From: Epiperipatus broadwayi
Taxonomy: Eukaryota; Onychophora; Udeonychophora; Euonychophora; Peripatidae
Direction of reading: 5' to 3'
DNA: 64,000 bases
Assembly: GCA_028023455.1 (NCBI GenBank)
Contig: JAQFVV010000014.1
Location: forward strand, 2,173,336-2,237,335
This document shows, in pieces, positions 1 through 10,799 of the stretch. Below the pieces are notes generated by a model. It was not told where the DNA came from. It did not search any database and saw only the letters and a program-made list of their open reading frames with translations. A program made the position numbers and the translations under genes. How positions within the stretch are numbered: the first letter of the stretch is position 1; every line of letters begins with the position of its first letter.

Positions 1-1098
1 TTGTGGCCTTCATCAGTGAGGAGCCTTGGATCTGAGAGCACTGCATCTAGATCTTAGGACCTAATGCAACCCTCCAGCAACCACCTTTTATCTCCATTTA
101 ACTATAAAACTATGAGTCTTAAACTGAAAACACCTTAATGTTTTTAACCCAAATCCATTATCTTATATAGTCATATGGGTCTGAACCCAGTTCAGTACCC
201 ATACATTTTGGTGTCTTTGGTTCTTAACTAACCATAGCCACCACTATTCTATTAGGCAGGACTATATATGATAATGACTATATAAGAAAAGGACTTTATA
301 AGATAATGACTATATAAGATAAGAACTATATAAGATAATGACTATATAAGATAATGAGCTTGGATTGAAAACATTAAGGTGTTTTCGGTTTAAGACTTAT
401 AGTTTTGTAGTTAAATGGAGATAACGGGTGGTTGCTGGATGGTTGCATATGCTAGATTCTAAGATCTAGATGCAGTGCTCTCAGATCCAAGGCTCCTCAC
501 TGATGAAGGCCACAAGCCAAAAACTAGTCTGGAAATATTGGATGAGTAGGCACTAGATGGGGATTTTATGCACAAGCCTTCTGACATTCATTGATTACTC
601 TAGCTTGCTGTGTGTGGCAATACGTATAGTGAGTTTTGCCTGTTTTAACAACAGTTATACACAAGCATAAGAGGTGATGGTCATGTGATGTTTATTGGAT
701 TAAAACCAATTCTGCCTAATAGGATAGTGGTGGCTGTGGTTATTTAAGAACCAAAGACACCAGAATGTATGGGTACTGGACTGGGTTCAGACTCATATGA
801 CTATAGAAGATAATGGGCTTGGATTGAAAACATTAAGGTGTTTTTAGTTTAAGACTCAGAGTTTTGTAGTTAAATGGAGATAAAAGGTGGTTGCTGGAGG
901 GTTGCATTATATCCTAAGATCTAGGTGCAGTGCTCTCAGATCCAAGGCTCCTCACTGACGAAGGCCATAAGCCAGAAACTAGTCTGGGGATATTGTATGA
1001 GTAGACACTAGATGGGGATTTTATGCACAAGCCTTCTGGCATCCATTTATTACTCTGCCTTGCTGTGTGTGGCCCTATGTATAGTGAGTTTTGCCTAA
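1..1098. repeat. Fold-back (MITE-like) repeat complex, family A
   Basis: Three copies of one non-coding repeat are visible. Bases 1-261 are the reverse complement of about 712-970. Bases 338-642 are a direct repeat of 794-1098, each about 305 bp. All copies share the stretch containing CTCAGATCCAAGGCTCCTCA and its complement. Positions 1-172 and 338-515 can pair as a long hairpin. The right ends of the direct copies carry a conserved tail (CTTGCTGTGTGTGG, then AGTGAGTTTTGCCT) that recurs at 37.1 and 44.4 kb. No reading frame is present. The left edge is cut by the window start. This fits a fold-back or MITE-like non-autonomous DNA element; the family is not recognised. Confidence 0.85.
262..357. 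repeat. Minisatellite in the fold-back loop
   Basis: A degenerate tandem array with a unit close to GATAATGACTATATAA (about 16-20 bp, five or so units) sits between the inverted arms of family A. The last unit continues into the right arm, so the array was probably expanded from the arm's own terminal sequence. Confidence 0.8.
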
Positions 1099-1499
1099 TT
1101 AAGATACAGTATGCTTCGAAGGTAGACTCAATATTTTAAATGATTCTATAGGTTTTATACCTAAGTCTGGCCAAATCAGCGTATAGGTAGTAGAAATATG
1201 TAAAGAACAAATGTTCTATATAGTTGAATAAAACTTGAATAAATGATCATATGAAAAGAATAACAAATCTAAAATTAACAGAAAACATGAATAAGAGAGA
1301 GAATGAATTCATAAATGAATTGCATTATATATATGTAAAAGAATCCTAACTTTATTATTCATTTTAAATACATCATAAATATTGTCTTTTATTTTTTTTA
1401 TATTTATCACATTAGTAATAATTGTATTAATAAGATGGAAGTGTAATATTTTAAACCAAATGTTAAATATAAAATATAATTTAATTACTACAAGATGAT
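1099..1499. other. AT-rich non-coding stretch
   Basis: I see no gene, only AT-rich sequence with short TATA runs, ending where the 1.3-kb dispersed repeat begins. Confidence 0.6.
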
Positions 1500-2812
1500 C
1501 AATATATTGGGAGTTACAAAATATCAGGTAATATGGAAAATGATTGTGAAGATCCCAGATAACTCATGAATGATGCAAATATATCATATTAGTATGAAAG
1601 CATATAAAATTCAAAAGAACTAAAAGACAAACTAAGGGAAAGGTTGATTTTATATAATAACCATTATGTACTTGTAAAGAATGTAAATAATTGGCTGTCA
1701 ATGTAAAACAGTTTAATGCTTATTTCTTTTATTGTTAATGAAGTATTTAACTTTATATGTATAATTGTTTGTTATTTAATATTAGTGTTGTAAATAAATG
1801 AATTTTTTGATTTAAATCTTATCATAATAAAATTGAGTCTGAGAGTCATTTCCCTCACAAGGTCATATCAATAGAGAATGTGATCTACATAAAATTATAC
1901 ATACCAAATTATGATTACATACCTCATTTGAGAAGTTATGCTTAAGAGTTTATAATTAATGTGCATTAACTATCAATTGCTTTAAATTATAACTATATTA
2001 AAGAGAGCTTATGCTACTTCATATTTTTATTAGATGCAAAAGAATTTTGAAGAGCCATATGAAAAATACTATTAAACATAAAATGGAAAGCATATAATAG
2101 AAATTAGCAATATGTTTGAGAGTCACTTTCTAATTTTGTAATTGAAGTTGAAATATATAATACATCATAATTTAAAAGTATTATATAATTTCAGAGTACA
2201 AGTTACTAACCAAATATATTTTAAGGTTTGTAATTCTGAAGGAGTTAATTATAGTGGCTGAATGCTAACTAATTAAGAGATGTATTTCATTAAATTAGAC
2301 TTGGTAGATAATAATGGTGTGATGAAGCTTTGATTATAAGAAAATAAGTATTCGAGATTAATTGTTGTTAACATAAATATGAGAATAAATCTTAGGAAAA
2401 ATAGATTTTTATGTCTTAGGAAAAATAGATTTTTATGTCTTACTATTATAGTTAGATTAAGTTTCCAATAGGAGGTTAATCAAGGTTTGTAATAGTAAGT
2501 ATGTTTTATTAAATGGTTGGATCCCAGTAAAATCCCTCTTGTGATTCAATTATTTAATTATTAATCTACTTTTATATTGGATTTGAGAATAGAATACTTA
2601 TGATCCCTGAGATAGCCATAGGATAGCATCAATTATTTTAAGTTAATGTAATTTGGTTAATGTTTTTATTTTTAGGATTTGTAAATTGTAGAAGAGTGGT
2701 TATTTCATTATTTAAATGAAATATTATGTTAGTCATTGCTTGTTGTGGGAGTTTTTCCAATGATTATAATAGGATAGTAGTAGGAGAATTGTCACAATAG
2801 CATTGCCATTGT
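1500..2812 (+). repeat. Long dispersed repeat, inverted partner at 42.5-43.9 kb
   Basis: About 1.3 kb is the reverse complement of 42,535-43,910. The match can be followed along most of the length, with shared landmarks such as GTCTGAGAGTCATTTCC (near 1,840) and TCACAATAGCATTGCCATTG (near 2,793). Small indels are scattered throughout, and I estimate 80-90% identity by eye. This copy has a private tandem duplication of about 24 bp at 2,391-2,438 (unit starting CTTAGGAAAAATAG). No coding frame was found. It could be an LTR, the UTR of a retroelement or a non-autonomous transposon. The match stops abruptly near 2,812, where a LINE-derived coding fragment begins. Confidence 0.85.
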
Positions 2813-3480
2813 GGAGTGTAAATTCCTCAAACTTACCAATGCTCAATTAATCCACAAATTCAAAAGGTGGTCCCTTGAGGTAAAAGTCCTTGATTTCCTC
2901 CTTAAAATCAACCTTCATTTCCTTCCCACAAATAAATTTTTGTCAACCATAGAGGTTTCACCAAGATCTCTCCCCTATGCCAGCTCTGTAAAACTGACAA
3001 TGAAACCCTCCAGCACTTCCAACTTAAATGTCCCTTTCTGCTTGGAGTGAAACATGTCATTACCTCCTGCATTTCCTCACACAGAAACACCATCTTCAAC
3101 CTCCAAGAATCCATAAAAACAGGGGTCTTTGCAACCATTAGATTATCAGTTTTCCTCATCTATGCACTCTGGTTGCACTGATGTGACATTATTTTTGACC
3201 AGAGAGTACACTCAGTGAATCAAAAGCTATTCGACCTAATTCACTCAAAACCAGAGTTATCAAACTAGCCACACCTCCACTCATCACAGACACTTTGCAA
3301 ATCCTCCAACTCTCATCCTCAGCCTCTGTCATAGGACTCAACCATTTAAAGGTTTGTGACCCATGCAGTGCTTGCTCAATGAAGACATGCATTTCGGACT
3401 GGCCTGGACTACACACCCTTTCCACTTTCCATTCCCTTTTCACATGTATTCTTCCCCTCTTATCATATTGCTCATGAAAT
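2811..3480 (+). mobile_element. LINE (non-LTR retrotransposon) ORF2 3' end with zinc knuckle, degenerate
   Basis: Two overlapping plus-strand frames read as the C-terminus of a LINE polymerase. The first (2,811 to about 2,945) gives LDFLLKINLHFLPTN, like the segment before the terminal zinc finger. After a frameshift near 2,945, the frame ending at TGA 3,179-3,181 gives SPLCQLCKTDNETLQHF and then KCPF. That is a C-x2-C...ET-x2-H-x4-C knuckle of the kind found downstream of many LINE reverse transcriptases, followed by hydrophobic FLIYALW. The stop and frameshift show it is dead. A remnant frame continues to about 3,260, then G+C falls and a T-rich tail with AATAAA-like signals follows. Family-level naming is inference; the zinc-knuckle pattern is seen directly. 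Confidence 0.65.
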
Positions 3481-6394
3481 TTCAATTTATCATATAATCA
3501 CTCCCCTGTAAACTTTTTTCTAACTGTATTTGTATCTGTTTTTTTTTTATGAATAAACTTTTATCACTGAGATATACATTGATATGAAAATACTAATTTA
3601 AAGGGAAAATTCCAATTGACAAATTAAAAAGTTGGATTCAGAAATTACAATCAATATTTTTAAAAAATCTTTGAAGAGAGCAAAAGCATAGTCAGTGTTA
3701 ATTTTTTAATTTGTAGCTAAATATTCAAATTGTTTTTTTGAATACGAATTTGTTAAGCAATGTATGTTAAATACTGTATAAATATTTTTCTTCAAAAATT
3801 TTAACACTATTCAGAATAGTTCCTCATCAAGAAACTATGTGTCAGAAAGAATTTATGAATTTGCAACTAACATCAATGAAACATTGAATTCAAATTGCAA
3901 AACTTTGACTTTTGATTTGTAATTAATGAAACTAGAGATATCAGTGGACTAGTACAAGTGGTTGTATTTATTTGTACTTGGAATGGAAGAACTACTGTAA
4001 TATTTTTCTCTTAATGGTACTATTATTAGTGAAGATATATTTAAGAAAGTCTATTAACTTTTAATAAAATACAATCTTTTCTTATCAAAATTAGCTAAAT
4101 TATTTAAACAGAATTATTTTTCTCTCACTACATTATATTTCAGAAGTATTGTGTTCCAAAGTAGTGAATATGGAATTTGTGCTAAAGTTAATCAAAAATA
4201 AGTAAATAAATTTTATATTTTCATAAGAATTAAATCAATAGCAGTTCCTTTCATTATTTCCAGAAATTTAAAATAAACATGAAGGTTTACTTTATTATAA
4301 AGTAGTATATCAACTCTATTATCATAAAATTTTAATATAATTTTGAGAAGTTCACAATGAATTCAAAAATGTATTATAACTTTATCTTTCTTATTGCATT
4401 GCCAAATCCATTTAATATTAATATCATCTATATTTTTTATTATTTTTTACAATGCTTTTTTACAACCCTTTCTGGGGCAATGCAAACCATCAATAGTGAA
4501 TTGTAAAAAGTAATAAAGAACATAGCTGATTTTAATATTATAGAATTCAAAATGTTTTTAAAAATGAAAAGAGATTCAAAGAGAACAATTTAACAATAAA
4601 AACTTGTAAGATTTGGCTTTCAATACCGATATTATGCAGCATTAAAACTTTAGGGTCAAGATCTAGTAGTCACATTTACAAAGGATTGTATTTATGTTAA
4701 AACTTGGAATTTTGGAATGACCATTAAAAATTTTTTGGTCTATTTCATTTTTTTATTTGCAAAAATTTTCAAGAATTATCTTACAATTGTAATTTTAGAA
4801 AATATGCTTCAAATATTCAAAAATTATTATTTGAATCTGAAAATTGATTTGAATAAAAATATTTTTTTTTTACTATTAGTTCTCCATTTTCATCTAATGC
4901 TAAAAAAAAAAAAAATGACCTCCAGTTGGGATTGATTGAAATCTGGTGCACCAGCATACCAAAGAAAAATATAATGAAGTTGGTATTTCAGATTTTTATT
5001 TATACTTGCCAGAAAAATTTATTAAAATGTATATATTTGTTGAGAGAATCTTGGTAATGTTTGGTTATACACATTTACGTGAACAATTTTTTTTTTTTCA
5101 AAGATTGTTAAAACTTCACGTAGAACAAAATTAACTAATGTTATTTATTATTTATATTAAAAACATCATTCTTACGAAAAATTGCATCTAATGTTGATAA
5201 AATAGTTTTAATCAAAAGTAAGTTATCAAGTTTGTGCTTTTTAAAAAAAAAAATTCTCTAATTTTATATTTTGCTGCAATTTGATAATAACATCTCAGTT
5301 ATTATGTCCCCTCTCCCCCCTAATTTTATAAATTTCATTAAAGAAAAAATAAATATGAAATAACAATTTTTGAGTATACATAAAAAGCCATGTCTTATCA
5401 ATTTACTTTAAAAAAAAAAATTGTACAATTCTTTTTTTTATTTTTGTCCATGGCCCACATATTTTTTTAAATTGAATTTGGTGGTACATGATTATATTAT
5501 GAATTGACATCAATGATCTAGATAATAATTTGTTACCTAAGCTTTTAGAATTAAATATATTATTTTGATTGGGATATTCAATATTAGTGTAGTGAACAAA
5601 TCAAATAAACTTTTTAGTACTAGAAATGAATATGAAGAACTTAAATATTTTAGATATTTGAGAAATAAGATGGATAGTTTGTAAGATTAATAACAAAGGG
5701 ATATGAAAGATTGTTATACAAGTAAAAGTAGACTTAATTATTGTCTTATTATAAGTAGGATTCTTGTTTATTAATGATGAATTAATAATAAATCTTAAAG
5801 TTGTTGAGAATAATTGAATTATTGTGGAGAATAACATGATGAAAAGATAAAGATCATATATAAAGAAAATTTAAAAAATAACTGAACATAAGTACAAATA
5901 AATTAAATATTTATAATTGAAGATTGAAAAACTGTAGTAAATCAGTTAAAATACGGTGTAATTATATGATTAAAGAGTATGATTAAGAAAGGAAATATGG
6001 ATAATATAATAGTGATGAATTATCAGCAACATAATTACTCATAAACAAATGTCACCATTTTCAATTCCTAAGAGAAAAATAGCATACTATATTAGAGATC
6101 AGACTATGCAAAACCAATCTGTGAAATACAAATATGTCAACATGTAGGATACACTGATCCACTGTATTTTACTATATAATATTTTACTTTCTGCAGATAA
6201 CTTTTCTTTGTAAAATACTTCACTATTATGTCTAATTGTAATTTTCTTAGTATGTATTTGAGATAATGTCTTCCTTCTATGAAAAACCATGCATAAGTTT
6301 ATAAGAAATCATCTTAATATGATACAATGAAGTGTTCATTCATTTCAGATGTCTAATCCAACAATGATTGGTTTGTCCAGTTATAGACTATAGT
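3481..6394. other. AT-rich non-coding DNA
   Basis: No gene is supported. The short open frames here are low-complexity (F/L/K/N/I-rich). There is a small hairpin around 4,435-4,518 (arms TTTTTTACAATGC and ATTGTAAAAAGT), and there are several homopolymer runs, for example near 4,862, 4,903 and 5,088. Confidence 0.6.
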
Positions 6395-7080
6395 CTATAG
6401 AAGTATTTCCAACCTACTTTCCATAGTTTTATTGGGATTAAAGTTAAGTTTAAAGGTGTCAGTGTATTTTTCAAGATTTTTTTTAATCATAGGGAGCTTC
6501 TTATGAGTAGCTAGGAAGACAGTAATATCTTCTATGTATGCTATCCATAATATATATTGTTGAGTGTGTGATTTTAGAATGGCTGGGATTTTGCATTGAA
6601 TTTTTTTTAATAGTGAATTAATATAGTACATGAACAGTAGAGAACTGAGAGAGGAACCTTGGGAGATGGATTATGTGGTAATAAATGATTGTGAATTTTT
6701 GCCACTGAGTGTGATGTGATTCTCTTGACTCAGTAGTAGATTGGTTATTATATATAATATGTTACTCAGAACTGTGGTGTTTGAATGCATGTCTGCTAGG
6801 ATATTTATGGGGACAGAGTTAAATGTGGCTTCAATGTTAATCTGGATGGCAATAGATGTTGGTGATTGTTCTGAATATTTGAATAGGAATGTAGCTTGAA
6901 TAGTGCAAGATCTTTTCTTAATGAATTGCATGAATGAAATTAACAGCAGTAAGTGTGGTTTAAGTATGTTGTTTGATAACTTTCTCTAGGATTTTGATGT
7001 GAAGTGGATCCATGGATAGAGACTGGATTTTTTATTAAATGGAACCATTGCAATAGGATATTTTAGATATGATATAGCTA
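6395..7080 (-). mobile_element. LINE reverse transcriptase fragment (CR1/Jockey-like), pseudogene
   Basis: Reading the minus strand from about 7,080 downward gives the ordered blocks of a non-LTR reverse transcriptase. These are a finger-region segment, MQFIKKRSCTIQATF (the GF-x-K-RST region), QINIEATFNSVP (motif A, normally D-x-x-x-AFD), SISQGSSLSSLLFMYYINSL (motif B, QGS-x-LSPLLF-x-YIN-x-L), then YIEDITVF (motif C, normally YADD, with A-D replaced by I-E) and LNFNPNKT (motif D/E). At least one in-frame stop lies just before the motif-B block (about 6,672), and another upstream. The catalytic YADD has lost one Asp, so the copy cannot be active. The endonuclease and ORF1 are missing, as expected for a truncated, decayed insertion. 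CR1/Jockey grouping is inference from the spacing and from the QGS-LSPLLF-YIN style. Confidence 0.8.
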
Positions 7081-8530
7081 GATCACACAGATATTGTGTA
7101 GTAGACAATGAAATATTATTTTAGTTTATTTGAGATTAATGCAATTGAAAATACAAACTATAATAAAATATCTTATGATCTGAGTTTGAAGTCATATTCT
7201 TATATAAGTTTATGACAAGACATATGAAGGCAGTTCAATAGGAATACCCAGTCAAGATCATTAGACAGCATGAATGATCTGATATTAGATAATTTTTTAA
7301 AGCTTTTTCTTATATGTCAAATATTAGAAGTTTTTCATAAATTTCTGATTTTTTTATTTTTATATAATAATATGACTTAAGTAATTCAAATGTTTGGATT
7401 TGTTTATTTTGGAGATTTTGAGTTTAAGACATGCATCTATTTAATATTATTTCATATATTAGACATTGATGTCAGGCATGAATATCTTAAGTTATTAAAA
7501 GTTTGAAATAAAGCTTCTGTTGACAATTGTGTTACATATTAATCTGTCCTAATTATATATAAGCAGATGTTGTTTTTCTTTTTTTTATACTAAAAATAAA
7601 GATATGCATGCTCACTATTTATATTATTAATATATTCCATATATTACAGAAAAAAGGACATATAATGTTTGATTCATTATGTATTATAGTATGTATTCAT
7701 GCAATGATATTTTATGAGTTTGATTATTTATGCATGAATCTTAATTATAAACAGATTTATTAAGATATATATCATTTTTGTGACTTCTGAAAACAACACT
7801 CCAAGTCATTTCTCTAAAAGAATTTAAATACTATGATTTATGTTAATGAGTTTTCTTATGCATATCTCAATGGAGAAGGTGATATAGGATAATGAGTTAT
7901 ATTATTGTTGATAGTAAAATTGATATTCTTGCATGTAACATGTATATTTACCAAATTGTTTGCATGCCTGGTACACAACTTTGTGCATACTATATGACTG
8001 TAAATTACTATTTAGAGGTCTTATCTTTATATAAATGTACATGAAATGATTAATGAATTATGTGATATCATATGCATTCATGTCCAAGTCTTTTTGCTCT
8101 TTGATGTAATTTTTTATTATTACTAATCAGTAATTTTTTCTTCTATCACTCCTTTCATAAATCCATTGTCCCTTTCATAAACTATAGATCATTCATAGAA
8201 ATTTTCCAAAAATTGCCTTATTAATAATCATATGATGAGTCTAATTTATCTATTGTGTCATAATTTTGTTATTAATAATTTTTCTTCATGTACTTGCTTT
8301 AAAACTTCTAGGATTTCTATCAATTTTAGTTTTTCCATTCTCCTTCAAACCTTCATTTCTAAAGCATTAAACATTTTAAAATATATTTTCCTAATCACAA
8401 AAGTCTATATAAAGTTATAATCCAAACAAAACATTTAAATATTTGGTATAATCTTAACTTCAATGATTAAATAATTAAAAACTTAACAATAAGATGTTTA
8501 ACACTGCAATTCTTACTCTTAATATAGTTG
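7081..8530. other. AT-rich non-coding DNA
   Basis: No gene, RNA or clear repeat boundary is seen. The sequence is AT-rich with short purine/pyrimidine runs. Confidence 0.5.
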
Positions 8531-9248
8531 TTAATATCGCAATCATCATTTAATTTTCCTTTTTTTTTTACTTTGATAATTCTACTTTTACATTATCAAT
8601 TTTTTTGTCATACACTTTATTATTTTTCTTATAAATTTTATAAAAACTACAATCATATTAATACTTTAGCTTATTTTCATAATCTGCAAATACTGTTATA
8701 CTCGAATTTATCTATATATATAAACTGAACATTTAACCAAGTAAATTTTTCTAAATCCAATGTTAACTTCATTTAGCGATTCATCTAAATAAATAATAAA
8801 CTAAATAAAAGATAGTTAAGATCCTATAAGAATGCTCTCCATATCTGGTCTTATGAGTTGTTTAATTTTTAACTATACTATATACAAAGGTTAATATCGC
8901 AATCATCATTTAATTTTCCTTTTTTTTTTTACTTTGATAATTCTACTTTTACATTATCAATTTTTTCGTCTTACACTTTATTATTTTTCTTATAAATTTT
9001 ATAAAAACTACAATCATATTAATACTTTAGTTTATTTTGATAATCTGCAAATAATGTTATACTCGAATTTATCTATATATATAAACTGAACATTTAACCA
9101 AGTAAAGTTTTCTAAATCCAATGTTAACTTCATTTAGCGATTCATCTAAATAAATAATAAACTAAATAAAAGCTAATTAAGATCCTATAAGAATACTCTC
9201 CATATCTGATCTTATGAGATGTTTAATTTTTAACTATACTATATACAA
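8531..9248. repeat. 360-bp tandem duplication
   Basis: Two head-to-tail copies, 8,531-8,890 and 8,891-9,248, each begin TTAATATCGCAATCATCAT. They differ at only a handful of bases plus a one-base T-run difference, so the duplication is young compared with the surrounding TE decay. A related start motif (TTTAATATCGCTATCATCAT) recurs at 31,599. No convincing coding frame was found. This may be two monomers of a satellite or a local tandem duplication. Confidence 0.9.
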
Positions 9249-9299
9249 AAATTTTCATGTCCACCTTAATTTTCATTTTAAATATTTTTTTCATCACTT

Positions 9300-9535
9300 T
9301 GCATAAAATTCTTTTATAGTGGATTTGAACACAGACTTTCATGCTCCCTTCAGTCATCCACTCTATCACATACAATATGCACATGTGCACACATGATGAA
9401 CCAGGATTTATCAGTTGGTCCAGATCATCATCTCCTACATATATAATCAGTGCTCTGTTTATATTAAGACAGTAAATCTTCACTGATGGAGAGGCTTCAG
9501 TCTGCTCTAACCTCCAATTCTTCACTCATCCATAC
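9300..9535 (-). repeat. SINE-like repeat copy 1 with tRNA-like boxes
   Basis: Read on the minus strand, this contains a box-A-like TGTGATAGAGTGG (plus 9,356-9,368) and, about 40 nt further, GTGTTCAAATCC (plus 9,321-9,332). The latter matches the RNA polymerase III B-box consensus GWTCRANNC. The region upstream (GATGATGATCTGGACCAACT) is shared with the copy at 9,830-10,075 in the opposite orientation. The tRNA-like part lies at the 3' side of the shared unit, which is unusual for a simple tRNA-headed SINE. A dimeric SINE or fragments of two units is possible. Confidence 0.55.
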
Positions 9536-9689
9536 AATTGAAAATCTGATGATGGAATGCCTAAATCTTTTATTAATGCTAAATAGTATTGTCATGCATT
9601 CATGTTGACCTTAAGTAACTCTGACCCCTCATGTATAGGACTTTGTCCACTTAAGTACATAGAAGAGGGATGGGCAGGATACAGGCTGA

Positions 9690-9830
9690 ATTTGTAATAT
9701 TTTAAATATAAGTATATTTTATATAGCTAGTGTCTAGATGTAATATAGAGCATTTAAACACAGACTTGCAAGATCCATTTAGCCATTTACTGTATCTCAT
9801 ACACACGATTGACATGACCATGCATATGTT
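9690..9830 (-). repeat. Partial SINE-like fragment
   Basis: The minus strand reads TGTGTATGAGATACAGTAAA, then GCAAGTCTGTGTTTAAAT. This resembles the tRNA-like end of copy 1 with a decayed B box. It lies immediately before the plus-strand copy, so the cluster contains at least three pieces of the same family. Confidence 0.4.
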
Positions 9831-10080
9831 GAGGTTGGAGTGATTGAAGTTCATCCATTAAAGTGTGAAAATTTGCTATCTTCATGTAAACTGAGCACTG
9901 GTTATATATATATGAGTGTGGTAGATGATGATCTGGATCAACTGATGAGTGCTAATTCAGCATGTAATACATATTTTGGAGATCATTTATCTTTTTTACA
10001 TTTGTGTGGATATGTATATCAGTTGTATGAAGCAGAGAAGATGGCGTTTGAAAGTCTGTCCAAATCCCCTATATTACATC
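9830..10080 (+). repeat. SINE-like repeat copy 2, inverted relative to copy 1
   Basis: The plus strand shares the block GAGCACTGGTTATATATATA, then GATGATGATCTGGATCAACT, with the complement of 9,400-9,460. It ends in GAAAGTCTGTCCAAATCC (about 10,050-10,067), the counterpart of copy 1's B-box end. The 91-codon open frame here is probably incidental, because the match to copy 1 is at the nucleotide level. Confidence 0.55.
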
Positions 10081-10499
10081 TACACTCCAGATATATAAAA
10101 TTTACTTGTATTTAAAATATAAAATTGTTTTATAAAATAAATACTATGATTATTTCATCATTTTATATAGCTTTTTATAATTATTCTAATTTTTCTAAAA
10201 GTTTCTGTTAGTTTTTTTACTTTGCTAAATCCAAATTTCTCTGCAGATAGAAATTATTTAAAATTATCATAAATATGTTTATTAAGTTCTTTATCCACAT
10301 ATGGAATTATGTTTATTATTTTAAAGTTCTCATGTACCCAACTTTTTTCTTTAAAAAAAAAATCATAACTATCAAAGATAAACTACTAGCTATTTTCAGC
10401 CCTCTCCTTTCCAATTACTTACAGAAATTCAATGAAACTTGACTATTATTCTGTTTTATCATTCGTGATATTTCTAATATAATCATCAAATTACTTTGT

Positions 10500-10787
10500 A
10501 TGGATTTTTTTGACTGTAATCACATTGTAAACAGATCTAGAGTGGTTCAATTATGGAAATTCTCTAATCTTTGTTTAACAATTTTACATTTATTTGGTGA
10601 TATATATATAATGGAAATGAATATCTGCAAAGAAGCTTGTTATCAATATCATTTAGAAAAAATAAAACAAAGTCAACAAAAACAATTTTCAAATCAAGAT
10701 ATAGAATTAAAACTGTACTCAAAAACAAATACTGTATTTGGGCGACCTCACCTGTTATTAAATCATGAAATTATAACTTTAGACTAA
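10500..10787 (+). pseudogene. Possible hAT-transposase C-terminal (dimerisation) remnant
   Basis: A 95-codon open frame. Residues 17-50 read LWKFSNLCLTILHLFGDIYI, then EMNICKEACYQYHLEKI. This resembles the hAT C-terminal dimerisation region of ZBED/FAM200-type proteins (pattern: L-x-L-x2-LFG-S-TY-x-C-E ... HL-x). The usual S-T after LFG is replaced by D-I, and the Cys-Glu by M-E. The segment is far shorter than a 600-residue hAT transposase, and neither a DDE-RNase H core nor a BED finger was found upstream. It is AT-biased like its surroundings. A chance open frame cannot be excluded. Confidence 0.35.
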
Positions 10788-10799
10788 TTTGATGTTTAT

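Noticed and set aside
2908-3485. Two minus-strand frames of 83 and 98 codons
   Set aside because: They overlap the plus-strand LINE zinc-knuckle region, which explains the composition.
5601-5837. 78-codon minus-strand frame
   Set aside because: I/F/T/S-rich low-complexity translation of AT-rich DNA, with no motif, start context or splice signals.
9840-10115. 91-codon plus-strand frame as a gene
   Set aside because: The match to the neighbouring inverted copy is at nucleotide level in a SINE-like unit, and the reading frame is not shared.
10500-10787. Host gene interpretation of the 95-codon frame
   Set aside because: No flanking splice sites or further exons. The partial resemblance to a hAT C-terminus is the better, though weak, explanation.
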